NCBI GenBank assembly: GCA_003645395.1
Contig: QNFC01000030.1
Coordinates: 1-11,521, forward strand
Origin: Gammaproteobacteria bacterium
GTDB taxonomy: Bacteria; Pseudomonadota; Gammaproteobacteria; Immundisolibacterales; Immundisolibacteraceae
Reading direction: 5' to 3'
Length of the DNA stretch: 11,521 nucleotides
Below, in pieces: positions 1 through 7,611 of this stretch. How positions within the stretch are numbered: position 1 is the first letter of the stretch; each line of letters starts with the position of its first letter. The notes beneath the pieces are model-generated. The model had not been told where the DNA came from. It ran no database searches and saw nothing but the letters and a program-made list of their open reading frames with translations. The position numbers and the translations under genes were made by a program.

Positions 1-50
<50 letters not shown>

Positions 51-83
51 TTTTGACAGGGTTGTTCTTTAAGAATTGCTTCA

Positions 84-103
84 CCCCGTAGTGATCCACG
101 GGG
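84..103 (-). terminator. Hairpin after rpoD, weak terminator candidate
   Basis: CCCCGT (84-89) and ACGGGG (98-103) form a 6-bp stem with an 8-nt loop, 10 bp beyond the rpoD stop. On the minus strand it is followed by TGAAGCAATTC, with no T run. It may cause weak termination, protect the mRNA end or mark a processing point before the tRNA. Confidence 0.3.
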
Positions 104-112
104 CAGGGCGGT

Positions 113-1957
113 TTAATCGAGGAAACTGCGAACCTTTTCCGAACGACTTGGGTGGCGCAGTTTGCGCAGGGCTTTGGCTTCGATCTGCCGGATACGCTCG
201 CGGGTGACGTCGAACTGTTTGCCGACTTCTTCGAGGGTGTGATCGGTATTCATGTCGATGCCGAAGCGCATGCGTAGAACCTTGGCTTCACGCGGGGTGA
301 GGCCAGAGAGTATGTCCTGGGTGCCTTTGCGCAGTCCCTCAAAGGTGGTGTCGTCGATGGGTGACACTGCGTTCTGGTCTTTAATGAAGTCACCGAGGCT
401 TGAATCTTCGTCGTCGCCGATGGGGGTTTCCATGGAAATGGGTTCTTTGGCAATGCGCATGACTTTGCGGATTTTATCCTCGGGCATTTCCATTTCTATG
501 GAGAGTTCTTCAGGCGTTGGTTCGCGGCCCATTCTCTGGAACATCTGCCGTGAGACCCGGTTGAGTTTGTTGATGGTCTCGATCATGTGTACGGGAATAC
601 GAATGGTGCGAGCCTGGTCGGCGATGGAGCGGGTGATTGCCTGGCGAATCCACCAGGTGGCGTAGGTGGAAAATTTGAATCCGCGACGGTATTCAAATTT
701 GTCGACGGCTTTCATTAAGCCAATATTGCCTTCCTGAATAAGGTCGAGAAATTGCAGGCCGCGACTGGTGTATTTCTTGGCGATAGAAATTACCAATCTC
801 AAGTTGGCTTCGACCATTTCCTTTTTTGCACGGTTGGCTTTTGCTTCGCCAATGGAAACGTGACGGTTGATCTCTTTGAGTTCCTTGACGACCATGTCGA
901 GGTCTGTCTCGATGGCGATCAGGCGTCGCTGGGCGCGTTGGATTTCTTCGACCTGTCCTTTGAGTTTTTCACAATAGGGCTGGCGTCGGCGAGCCTCTTT
1001 TTCGGCCCAGCTTTCGTCGGTTTCATTGCCCGGGAAACGAGAAATGAACTCTTTGCGCGGCATCTTTGCGGTGTCGATGCAGCAGCGCATGATGACCTGC
1101 TCCTGGGCACGGATTTCGCCGACGTGAACACGTAGCAACTGGGCCAGTTCATCAATCAGTTTGGGGCTGAATCGCAGCTTGGAAATTTCTTCCTTGAAGG
1201 CGAGTTGCTTGCTGTTAAGCAGTTTTTCGGAAGGAGTTTTCTTAGCGAGTTCCTTGGTGTACGTTCGGTACAGTTTCTCTGATTCGGTCAGGATTCCCCC
1301 AATATGCTCCCAGTCTGGTCCGGTATCTTCTTCCTCGTCGTCTTTTTTTGGGGCTGGTTTGGGAATGATGGTTGGGTTTTTGCCTGCTTTTGCTGCAGCC
1401 GCAGCGGCAGCCGCAGCGGCTGCGGGCGCAGGATCTGCCTCGCCAGAATCGGTAAGCCCGGCGATCAAATTGGGGAATTTATAGTCGCCGGCAACCGCTG
1501 ACGCATGGCGTTCAAATATGCGCTCTACGGTGGTGGGGAAGTCGAGCAGAGTGTTTAAGACCATTAGCTGGCCGGCTTCAATGCGCTTGGCGATGATAAT
1601 CTCACCTTCGCGACTGAGTAGCTCTACGGTGCCCATTTCACGCATATACATGCGTACCGGGTCAGTAGTGCGGCCTTCAGTATCAACCGCGCTAAGCACG
1701 GCAGCGGCGTCTTCTACCGCTTCTTCGGTAACATTATCTTCGGAGAGCAGTAGTTCGTCGGCATCGGGTGGGTTATCGTAAACATTGATGCCCATATCGT
1801 TGATCATGCTAACGATGTCTTCGATCTGTTCGGTGCCGACATCACTGGAGAGGTGATCGTTAATCTCGGCATAGGTGAGGTAACCGCGGGCTTTACCAAG
1901 CGCCAGTAGTTTTTTGAGTTCTGACGCCTGCGCTTGCGTGTTATCAGCCATGGACAT
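113..1957 (-). CDS. rpoD: RNA polymerase primary sigma factor RpoD (sigma-70)
   Basis: A 614-residue housekeeping sigma factor, the usual length for gammaproteobacteria, which directs core RNA polymerase to -35/-10 promoters. Domains in order: region 1.1 (about 12-75); region 1.2 with MYMREMG (103-109); a long non-conserved region carrying an 11-alanine run (about 179-189) and an acidic stretch; region 2 (about 380-460) with NLRLVISIAKKY, DLIQEGNIGLMKAVDKF and the -10-binding TYATWWIRQAITR; region 3; and region 4 (about 553-614) with the -35-binding helix-turn-helix VTRERIRQIEAKALRKL and the C-terminus RSFLD. The start ATG at 1957 has GAGGTAG upstream; an in-frame ATG two codons later is less well spaced. 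It is directly downstream of dnaG, the conserved order of the macromolecular synthesis operon. A TATAAT at 2002-1997 suggests an additional promoter of its own. Confidence 0.98.
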   Translation of the reverse strand: MSMADNTQAQASELKKLLALGKARGYLTYAEINDHLSSDVGTEQIEDIVSMINDMGINVYDNPPDADELLLSEDNVTEEAVEDAAAVLSAVDTEGRTTDPVRMYMREMGTVELLSREGEIIIAKRIEAGQLMVLNTLLDFPTTVERIFERHASAVAGDYKFPNLIAGLTDSGEADPAPAAAAAAAAAAAKAGKNPTIIPKPAPKKDDEEEDTGPDWEHIGGILTESEKLYRTYTKELAKKTPSEKLLNSKQLAFKEEISKLRFSPKLIDELAQLLRVHVGEIRAQEQVIMRCCIDTAKMPRKEFISRFPGNETDESWAEKEARRRQPYCEKLKGQVEEIQRAQRRLIAIETDLDMVVKELKEINRHVSIGEAKANRAKKEMVEANLRLVISIAKKYTSRGLQFLDLIQEGNIGLMKAVDKFEYRRGFKFSTYATWWIRQAITRSIADQARTIRIPVHMIETINKLNRVSRQMFQRMGREPTPEELSIEMEMPEDKIRKVMRIAKEPISMETPIGDDEDSSLGDFIKDQNAVSPIDDTTFEGLRKGTQDILSGLTPREAKVLRMRFGIDMNTDHTLEEVGKQFDVTRERIRQIEAKALRKLRHPSRSEKVRSFLD

Positions 1958-1996
1958 GTATCAACTACCTCGAGTACGGATGCGACTAAACCGAAT

Positions 1997-2025
1997 ATTA
2001 TAATTCTTAATCTAATTTATCGCTA
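1997..2025 (-). promoter_or_regulatory. Candidate rpoD promoter in the dnaG-rpoD gap
   Basis: The minus strand carries a perfect -10 hexamer TATAAT at 2002-1997, about 40 bp upstream of the rpoD start. At a 17-bp spacing the -35 position reads TAGCGA, a poor match (3 of 6). The gap is A+T rich. An internal promoter ahead of rpoD is plausible because sigma-70 is commonly transcribed both from the operon promoter and from internal ones. This call rests mainly on the -10 box. Confidence 0.4.
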
Positions 2026-2035
2026 CTGGTTGGCG

Positions 2036-3832
2036 CTAACGGGGTTGCTTGCTTCGACCACGGTGGGCTTCCTGAAGTTGCCGTAATTCTGTTTTTTCTT
2101 TTTCGTCCAGCCCAGCGCTGGTGAGTTTTGCGATCAGAGTATTTAACCGTTGGCGCTTGTGGTCGCCCAGGCGACCGCGCGTTTTGTGGATGGCACCGGT
2201 TAAATCAGAGAGCAGGTTGTCGAATTCTTCCGTCCAGGCTTTGCTGTCGCCTGGCGGGGCGGAGTGCTGCAGTAAACGTGTCAGCGCGGCTGCTTCCTGA
2301 CTTGATTCAAGCTGATCCATAAAGAGCGAAATAGATGCGGTTGTGGAAGCCTGGAAGTGACCCGCGAGGCGACGGAACAAATCAAAGCCAGCCTGATCGC
2401 GGTCCGCGAGCCTGGTTAGTGTTTCGGTTGAAATTCTTTGCGCAAGGTCAGGTTGTTGCAGCAGGAAAACAAACGCCTTTCGTAATACCCGACTGGGATT
2501 AGCCGGGGGGGTTGGTTCTGTTGATGTTGGTCGTCTCGTCGCCGGTCGGGCAGGTGGTGGGTCCCGTTCGGGTAAATCTACGCCGGTTAACTGCTGTAAT
2601 TCTTGACGAATCAACTGTTTGAAAAACCCGTCAGGGATTTTTGCAATCCACGGCTGGGCGTTTTCAGCCAGACGCGCTTTGCCGTCCAGAGTTGTTAAAT
2701 CGCAGTCACGTCGCAGGTAAGTAAACAGAAATTGCGATAGGGGCTCGGCGTTGGAAATTTGCGCTTCGAAGCCGGCGAGTTCCTCGCGACGAATAAAGGT
2801 ATCCGGGTCGTCACCGTCGGGTAAAAATAGAAAATCAGCTTGCCGACCTTCCTGCATGTGCGGCAGCAGGTTTTCAAGGCTTCGCTCCGCGGCCTTGCGA
2901 CCGGCCCGGTCGCCGTCAAAGCAGAGCACCAGTTTCTGGGTCACCCGGTAGAGTTTGCGAATGTGATCGACGGTGAGTGCTGTGCCCAGTGCTGCGACCG
3001 CGTAGGTTGCGCCGAACTGAGCGAGGGCGATGACATCAAGATAACCCTCGACAACTACCACGTGGGCAGGCTGCCGTTGTACCTGTTGGAGTTGGTAGAG
3101 CCCGTAAAGCTCTTCGCCTTTGTGGAAAACAGCAGTCTCAGGACTGTTCAGGTATTTTGGCCCATCGCCGTCGAGCAGCCGGCCGCCAAAGCCAACCACC
3201 CGGCCGCGCTGATCGCGAATCGGAAAGGTGATGCGTTCACGTAGCCGGTCGTAATAACTGCCCTGTTCGCTTTGACTGGTCAGACCGGCGTCGAGAAGCA
3301 GTGTTGGTTGGGTTTCGCTAAGCGCCTTGCTTAAACTGTCCCAGCCAGGGGGGGCAAAACCAACTTCAAAACGGCCGGCAATTTCACCGCTGACACCGCG
3401 GTTTTTTAAATATTCCACCGCTGTGGCAGCGGCGGGGTGTTCGCGTAGCTGGCGACGGTAGTAGTTGTTGGCCTGTTCAAGCAGGTCGTACAGAGGGGAG
3501 GTTTTCTCCCGTGCGGGTTGGTGGGTCTCGCCGGCTTCGCGTGGTACTTCCATGCCGACCAGCTGCGCGAGGTCGTTGATGCTATCGACAAAGCCGAGGC
3601 CGTCATATTCCATTAAAAAGCGGATAGCACTGCCGTGCGCGCCGCAGCCAAAGCAGTGGTAGAACTGCTTCTGCTCTGACACGGTGAACGAAGGGGTTTT
3701 TTCGTCGTGAAACGGGCAGCAGGCGCTGTATTCCTTGCCGCTGCGTTTTAACGGCACGCGCCGATTAACGACGTCGACGATATCAACGCGGCGCAACAGG
3801 TCATCGATAAAGCTATCGGGGATTCGGCTCAT
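2036..3832 (-). CDS. dnaG: DNA primase DnaG
   Basis: A 598-residue primase that makes RNA primers at the replication fork with DnaB helicase. The N-terminal zinc-binding domain has C39-x2-H42 (within CCPFH) and C60-x2-C63 (within HCFGCGAHG). The central RNA-polymerase/TOPRIM domain has EGYLDV (E262, D266), FDGDRAG (D306, D308) and DGDDPD (339-344), the expected metal-binding acidic residues. The C-terminal part after about residue 450 is the variable helicase-interacting region, preceded by a proline/threonine-rich linker. Length is normal (about 580-660). The start fits the family N-terminus (RIPxxFIDDLL), but no Shine-Dalgarno sequence precedes it. It is 78 bp from rpoD. The usual upstream neighbour rpsU is absent; a terminator and then a Rieske beta-subunit gene are found instead. 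Confidence 0.98.
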   Translation of the reverse strand: MSRIPDSFIDDLLRRVDIVDVVNRRVPLKRSGKEYSACCPFHDEKTPSFTVSEQKQFYHCFGCGAHGSAIRFLMEYDGLGFVDSINDLAQLVGMEVPREAGETHQPAREKTSPLYDLLEQANNYYRRQLREHPAAATAVEYLKNRGVSGEIAGRFEVGFAPPGWDSLSKALSETQPTLLLDAGLTSQSEQGSYYDRLRERITFPIRDQRGRVVGFGGRLLDGDGPKYLNSPETAVFHKGEELYGLYQLQQVQRQPAHVVVVEGYLDVIALAQFGATYAVAALGTALTVDHIRKLYRVTQKLVLCFDGDRAGRKAAERSLENLLPHMQEGRQADFLFLPDGDDPDTFIRREELAGFEAQISNAEPLSQFLFTYLRRDCDLTTLDGKARLAENAQPWIAKIPDGFFKQLIRQELQQLTGVDLPERDPPPARPATRRPTSTEPTPPANPSRVLRKAFVFLLQQPDLAQRISTETLTRLADRDQAGFDLFRRLAGHFQASTTASISLFMDQLESSQEAAALTRLLQHSAPPGDSKAWTEEFDNLLSDLTGAIHKTRGRLGDHKRQRLNTLIAKLTSAGLDEKEKTELRQLQEAHRGRSKQPR

Positions 3833-3840
3833 GGGTACAG

Positions 3841-3870
3841 AAGATAGCGTTCAATCCACCCGGTCGACAA
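3841..3870 (-). promoter_or_regulatory. Candidate dnaG promoter
   Basis: On the minus strand TTGTCG (3870-3865) and TATCTT (3846-3841) are separated by 18 bp, each matching 4 of 6 consensus bases. They lie between the upstream terminator and dnaG. A start site about 6-7 nt past the -10 would fall within a few bases of the dnaG ATG at 3832. Confidence 0.4.
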
Positions 3871-3892
3871 TGGCAGAATTGATTGGCGGGAT

Positions 3893-3928
3893 AAAAAAAG
3901 CCACGTCGATGAGACACCGACGTGGCTT
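3893..3928 (-). terminator. Intrinsic terminator of the minus-strand catabolic operon
   Basis: An 11-bp perfect stem, AAGCCACGTCG (3898-3908) with CGACGTGGCTT (3918-3928), has a 9-nt loop. Read on the minus strand it runs straight into a T tract of seven (3899-3893). It is 40 bp past the stop of the Rieske beta gene and 61 bp before dnaG, so it should stop catabolic transcription before the housekeeping genes. Confidence 0.92.
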
Positions 3929-3967
3929 GATGCTGATGCGGCGTTATGACGCGCCGTCTGTTTTCAA

Positions 3968-4450
3968 TTAAACCGGATAGACGATATACCGCGGTGAGAC
4001 GTTGGTATCCATTACCGCTTTTTTGGATTTAAACAGCGGCGTATCGCCGAGCACGATTTCATCATCATAATGGCCGGTGACCAGTACATTGGTCTGACCC
4101 TGTTCCGGGGTAAATAGAATGTGGTAATTGGTGATTATCTTGTAGGTGTCGTTACCCATTGCCTCGGCGGAAATGCGCTGAGTAAAGTGACGGGTCTGGT
4201 AATCCTCGAAGGTTCCAGCCCACACCTTGGTGACGTAGGTGACCCGGTCCTGCAAACGGGCATAGCAGTCATCCAGCATCAGCGCGATGGGCAGGTTGTT
4301 GGCCTCATTCTCGGCGGCGATACAGATATACGAGCCATCGGTCGTAAAACTGGCTAGCCAGCCGTCCATGTTTTTGGTGTCAAGTGCATGGATGTAACTG
4401 TTTTGTGCGTTATCGAGTGCTAGTAAAATCTCGTTGGATAATTGGCTCAT
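3968..4450 (-). CDS. Ring-hydroxylating dioxygenase beta subunit (beta1)
   Basis: A 160-residue small subunit of a Rieske non-haem iron oxygenase. In this family the beta subunit is mainly structural, forming alpha3beta3 complexes with a cystatin/NTF2-like fold. Supporting features are the length (usually 155-190), an N-terminal helical stretch ending in MDGWLASFTTDGSY, the family-like motif RLQDRVTYV, the following TRHFTQRI, and a C-terminal strand (PRYIVYPV). The start chosen is ATG 4450, because GGGAGGA lies just upstream and the ATG overlaps the alpha1 stop as ATGA, a sign of translational coupling. A longer reading from 4495 lacks this support. It is the last gene of the operon. Its sequence is clearly different from the beta subunit at 9240, so it presumably partners alpha1. 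Confidence 0.88.
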   Translation of the reverse strand: MSQLSNEILLALDNAQNSYIHALDTKNMDGWLASFTTDGSYICIAAENEANNLPIALMLDDCYARLQDRVTYVTKVWAGTFEDYQTRHFTQRISAEAMGNDTYKIITNYHILFTPEQGQTNVLVTGHYDDEIVLGDTPLFKSKKAVMDTNVSPRYIVYPV

Positions 4451-5634
4451 GCTTCCTCCCTGTTGAAGCCTAAAGTTTTTCGGTAATATTCCCAACGGGG
4501 CAAATTGCCGGCCTCGTCATTTTGTTTGAAATCGTACCAGATACGGTCTTCGTGCTTGACCCCTTTTTGAAAGGTAACGTTGCCAGGGGTGTGATTGCCG
4601 AGATGGATGCGGTGAAAAATGGACGCATCTTCCATCGATACCAGTCCGGTAGGCCCAAGCATGTTGGAGGATTGACGAATGCGGTGCTTAATCATTTCAT
4701 CGTCGTCATCTTCGTGGCAATAGTAGCCGTAGTGGACTTCGGTTTTACCCACGCCGCGCGGAAAGGCAAAGCGAATATTGATCATGTCCATGTGCTTGGT
4801 GATGACCGTAATCGGAAAAGTGCTGGCGATGGCAGAGCCTTTTGAGCTCTCGGTGCCCTTAAATTCCAGCAGGCAAGGATCGTTGAGAAAATCGGTGCCT
4901 TTGGGGACTTTTAACTCGGACTCAAAACCAATATGGCCGTTTTCTGTGGCGTACTGTTCACCTTTGCCGCCCTGCCAATCGAGCAGTTTGAAAGCAGCGT
5001 GGAGCAGCGGCGCGTGGTAGCCATCGTTATCGACGTAGGCCTTCCAGTTGACGTCATAGAGGACCTTTTGGTAGCCGAGCAAGCGTAGGCGACCGTCACC
5101 ATTAAAAGTCGTCGCCAGTGCGCTTTTGACTCGCCCCAGGTAACTGTCCAGGTCCGGGGTTTCGTCGCTGCAGGTGACAAAAATCAGTCCCAGATATTCG
5201 GCGGAACGGATGGTCGGTACGCCGAGCTCTTCCTTGCAATAGCTTGGCGAGAAATCGTCATCGCCCGGTGCGCCGCGCAGATCACCGCGAATATCAAATA
5301 GCCAGCGATGATAAGGGCATTCGAACTCTACAGCGTTGCCGCTGACACGGGTCTCTAGCAAATTGCCGCGATGGGAGCAGGCGTTGTAGAAAGTACGGAT
5401 TTCACCGTCATCGCCGCGAACGATCAATATCGGCCGTTCGCCAACATTAATGGTTTTGAAATCGCCGATATCGGGCAGTTCGCCGGTGTGGGCTACCGGA
5501 TGCCATTCCGGACCGTAGAAAATATTCTCCAGCTCTAGCTGATAGACATCCTCGCGGAAGAAAATATCTTTCGGGATTTCATTAACCTTCGCTGGCCAGG
5601 TGACCAGCGGAGAGTATTTTTCGGGTGCGTTCAT
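4447..5634 (-). CDS. Rieske ring-hydroxylating oxygenase alpha subunit (alpha1)
   Basis: A 395-residue catalytic large subunit that would dihydroxylate an aromatic ring using O2 and electrons from an unseen ferredoxin/reductase. The Rieske [2Fe-2S] ligands are C86-S-H88 and C106-x2-H109 (CPYHRW). The mononuclear-iron site is D204-G-Y-H207-x4-H212, where D204 is the bridging aspartate between cofactors and D336 (in MEDASIF) the likely third iron ligand. It is shorter than alpha2 and alpha3 (443-446) and belongs to a different branch, somewhat like the salicylate 5-hydroxylase or anthranilate dioxygenase (AndAc) group; this is from memory of motifs only. The start is ATG 5634, with GGAGAG 6 nt upstream; a TTG six codons earlier is less likely. 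It overlaps the beta1 gene by 4 bp. The substrate is unknown. Confidence 0.93.
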   Translation of the reverse strand: MNAPEKYSPLVTWPAKVNEIPKDIFFREDVYQLELENIFYGPEWHPVAHTGELPDIGDFKTINVGERPILIVRGDDGEIRTFYNACSHRGNLLETRVSGNAVEFECPYHRWLFDIRGDLRGAPGDDDFSPSYCKEELGVPTIRSAEYLGLIFVTCSDETPDLDSYLGRVKSALATTFNGDGRLRLLGYQKVLYDVNWKAYVDNDGYHAPLLHAAFKLLDWQGGKGEQYATENGHIGFESELKVPKGTDFLNDPCLLEFKGTESSKGSAIASTFPITVITKHMDMINIRFAFPRGVGKTEVHYGYYCHEDDDDEMIKHRIRQSSNMLGPTGLVSMEDASIFHRIHLGNHTPGNVTFQKGVKHEDRIWYDFKQNDEAGNLPRWEYYRKTLGFNREEA

Positions 5635-5731
5635 CTTTCTCTCTCCGGGCAAGGTTTAATCGACTCGACATGCTGCTGTTTGTTCTGTGTTTGCTGCGCG
5701 CCTTATACGACGCTGCAGGTGTGAAGCTATT

Positions 5732-5761
5732 CTGCTTGCCCGCAGGAATACGGGCAAGCAG
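5732..5761 (-). repeat. Intercistronic stem-loop between dehydrogenase and alpha1 genes
   Basis: An 11-bp perfect inverted repeat, CTGCTTGCCCG (5732-5742) and CGGGCAAGCAG (5751-5761), with an 8-nt loop, lies 17 bp past the dehydrogenase stop. On the minus strand no T tract follows, so it is not a standard terminator. It sits in a 144-bp gap inside what otherwise reads as one operon, and may stabilise or punctuate the mRNA. Confidence 0.7.
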
Positions 5762-5778
5762 TGATTGGATGGCGGTGG

Positions 5779-6582
5779 TTATTCCCCGCCGGGAAATAGT
5801 CTTATTACGCCAAGACCACCATCGGTATTGATGGTAACTCCGGTCATGGGGCCGGAATTTTCCGGTGACGCCAGCAGCACATAAGGGCCGCAGTAGTCCG
5901 CCGGTTTGGGGGCAAACTGTAACGGCACCATGTTTTCTATCATCTCTTCCAGACCCGGCATTGAGTCGAGCTTCTGGTCGGCCATGCCCATGGCGTTTAG
6001 TCCACCTAACTCGGTCTTCATGCCGCCGGGAGCCACACCGTTAACGCGAATCTCTGGCGCTAGTTCCTGGCCGAGCTGTTTGATCAGGCCGATAACCGCG
6101 TGTTTTGATGCGGTGTAAATCGGCCCGCCGCCGCCGGGGTAAAAACCGGCGTTGGAGACAGTGAAAATAATGCTGCCACGGGTTTTTTTAAGCTCTGCCG
6201 ATGCCGCTTTGGCGCCGAGTAGATAGCCTTTGACGTTGACCGAAAAAAGCTCGTCAAAGGCTGCACTGATCGCGTCGCCATCGAGGTCATTGACCGACTG
6301 AAAGTAGTCGAACACGCCCGCATTACCGATAAAGGTATCGAGTTTGCCAAACGCTGCCACGGTAGCTTCGACAGCGGCCTGATTGTCGGCATAGTTAGCA
6401 ACATTGCCCTGGGTAACTGAGACCTGGTCACCAAATTCGGTTTTAAGTTGCTTGGCTTTGTCGGCGCTGAATTCCAGCACCCCGACTTTGGCGCCTTCTG
6501 CTAAAAACCGCTCCAGCAGCGCTTTGCCCATGCCAGAACCGGCACCGGTGATCAGAACAACTCTATTTTCCATCCAGCCCAT
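5779..6582 (-). CDS. cis-dihydrodiol dehydrogenase, BphB-like short-chain dehydrogenase
   Basis: A 267-residue NAD-dependent short-chain dehydrogenase that would oxidise the cis-dihydrodiol made by a ring-hydroxylating dioxygenase to a catechol. The Rossmann motif is TGAGSGMG (12-19), and acidic E37 after strand 2 points to NAD rather than NADP. NAG is at 87-89 and the catalytic residues are S143, Y156 and K160 (YTASK). GFYPGGGGPIYTASK, the following RVNGVAPGGM and the C-terminal NTDGGLGV closely resemble BphB (biphenyl dihydrodiol dehydrogenase) and its relatives in the toluene and phenylpropionate pathways, rather than BenD. The start is ATG 6582, with GGGAG upstream; a TTG at 6606 was rejected. 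It lies between the hydrolase gene and alpha1 in one operon. The exact substrate is not known. Confidence 0.9.
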   Translation of the reverse strand: MGWMENRVVLITGAGSGMGKALLERFLAEGAKVGVLEFSADKAKQLKTEFGDQVSVTQGNVANYADNQAAVEATVAAFGKLDTFIGNAGVFDYFQSVNDLDGDAISAAFDELFSVNVKGYLLGAKAASAELKKTRGSIIFTVSNAGFYPGGGGPIYTASKHAVIGLIKQLGQELAPEIRVNGVAPGGMKTELGGLNAMGMADQKLDSMPGLEEMIENMVPLQFAPKPADYCGPYVLLASPENSGPMTGVTINTDGGLGVIRLFPGGE

Positions 6583-6617
6583 GTTGACGCTCCCACAATT
6601 ATTCAAAATAAATGCGC

Positions 6618-6638
6618 CCGCCGGAGGCCTACCGGCGG
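6618..6638 (-). repeat. GC-rich stem-loop between hydrolase and dehydrogenase genes
   Basis: CCGCCGG (6618-6624) pairs perfectly with CCGGCGG (6632-6638) across a 7-nt loop in the 78-bp gap. A smaller ACCCG/CGGGT repeat (6648-6658) directly follows the hydrolase stop. Neither has a T tract, so they are more likely mRNA-stability or pausing structures than terminators. Confidence 0.5.
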
Positions 6639-6660
6639 CCGCTGTACACCCGACGGGTTT

Positions 6661-7524
6661 CTAGATTTTGCCAGTACCAAAAAAACTACGGGCAATGGGG
6701 TTGAACTCTTCCGGTTGCTCGTACTGTGGCCAATGCGCCGAGTCATTTTTCATTACATAGAGCTGGGCGTTGGCAATTTTTTCTGCGCCATACTCGCCGA
6801 CTTCAACGCCGTGTACCGGATTGTCGGCTGTCCACAACAGGAGTGTTTCGGCCTTGATCTGATCCAGCGGAATCAGGTTGTCGTCGTGAGTTTTCATCAT
6901 CGCGTTAATGCGCGGAGCTACGGTTTTCATTTCTGGCTGGGTATAAATGTTCAGCCGAGTTCTGACCAGTTCTTCGGTAATCATGTCGTAGTTGTTGGCG
7001 TTAAACAGCCACTTCATGCGGTTTTCAATGCTCTCGTAGTTAACACCGGCAGCAGCAGCTTCTTTGCTCAACCGAGCCAGGTCAGCCATGTCGGCACGAC
7101 CCTTGTCGGTGAGAATTGGGAAACCGGCGCTGGTGTTGAGCATTAGCCGCAGTACCCGCTCAGGGTATTTGCAGGCAAAGGTGCCCGAGGTCCAGCCGCC
7201 AAGGGATTCGCCGGAAAGATGGGCTTTGTCGACGCCGAGAGCGTCCATTACTTCACCCAGATGCTCGACCAGCATGTCTACGGAGTAGTCCACTTCCATT
7301 TTTTCTGAATAGCCGTGGCCGACGTAGTCATAGGCGACGACGTGAAACTGATCGGATAGCGCCACCACGTTCTTGGCATAGGCTTCCATGTGTCCACCAA
7401 TGCCGTGCAGGAAAATCAGTGTTTCATTTGCCGGGTCGCCGGCCTCAGCAATGCGCACTCGGCCAAAGTTTTTAGTCTGGATGAAACGGATTTCGGCACC
7501 GATAAAATCTAGCCACAAGCTCAT
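6661..7524 (-). CDS. Alpha/beta hydrolase, probable meta-cleavage product hydrolase
   Basis: A 287-residue alpha/beta-hydrolase, likely splitting a C-C bond in the 2-hydroxy-6-oxo-dienoate formed by extradiol ring cleavage, as BphD, XylF, CumD or MhpC do. The oxyanion-hole motif is HGIGG (40-44), the nucleophile elbow is G-E-S107-L-G-G-W, the acid is probably D234 (WTADNPVHG) and the catalytic base is H264 in SAHWPQYEQPEEFN. That last motif closely resembles BphD's GHWAQWEHADEFN. The elbow GESLGG differs from the commoner GNSxGG of the family. The start ATG 7524 has AGGGAGAG five to six bases upstream. It is the first gene of the minus-strand operon. No extradiol dioxygenase is present in the window to make its substrate, so a simple esterase role cannot be excluded. 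Confidence 0.85.
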   Translation of the reverse strand: MSLWLDFIGAEIRFIQTKNFGRVRIAEAGDPANETLIFLHGIGGHMEAYAKNVVALSDQFHVVAYDYVGHGYSEKMEVDYSVDMLVEHLGEVMDALGVDKAHLSGESLGGWTSGTFACKYPERVLRLMLNTSAGFPILTDKGRADMADLARLSKEAAAAGVNYESIENRMKWLFNANNYDMITEELVRTRLNIYTQPEMKTVAPRINAMMKTHDDNLIPLDQIKAETLLLWTADNPVHGVEVGEYGAEKIANAQLYVMKNDSAHWPQYEQPEEFNPIARSFFGTGKI

Positions 7525-7611
7525 TAAATCTCTCCCTTTTTAAGTCTAGTGTAGAAGGTAGGGTATTTGGTCCGGTAAAAATTCCGGGTGCTCATTGTGG
7601 GCGCGCGTTCC

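Noticed and set aside
1161..1484. Plus-strand open frame opposite rpoD containing a long alanine run
   Set aside because: It is the antisense reflection of the GC-rich alanine-repeat segment of rpoD; no ribosome site or family features, and rpoD is certain here.
4447..4495. Longer beta1 reading from 4495
   Set aside because: The ATG at 4450 has a strong GGGAGGA site and ATGA coupling with alpha1, whereas the 4495 start lies within alpha1 without a comparable site.
5635..5652. TTG start six codons upstream for alpha1
   Set aside because: It would place the good GGAGAG ribosome site inside the gene; ATG 5634 is correctly spaced from it.
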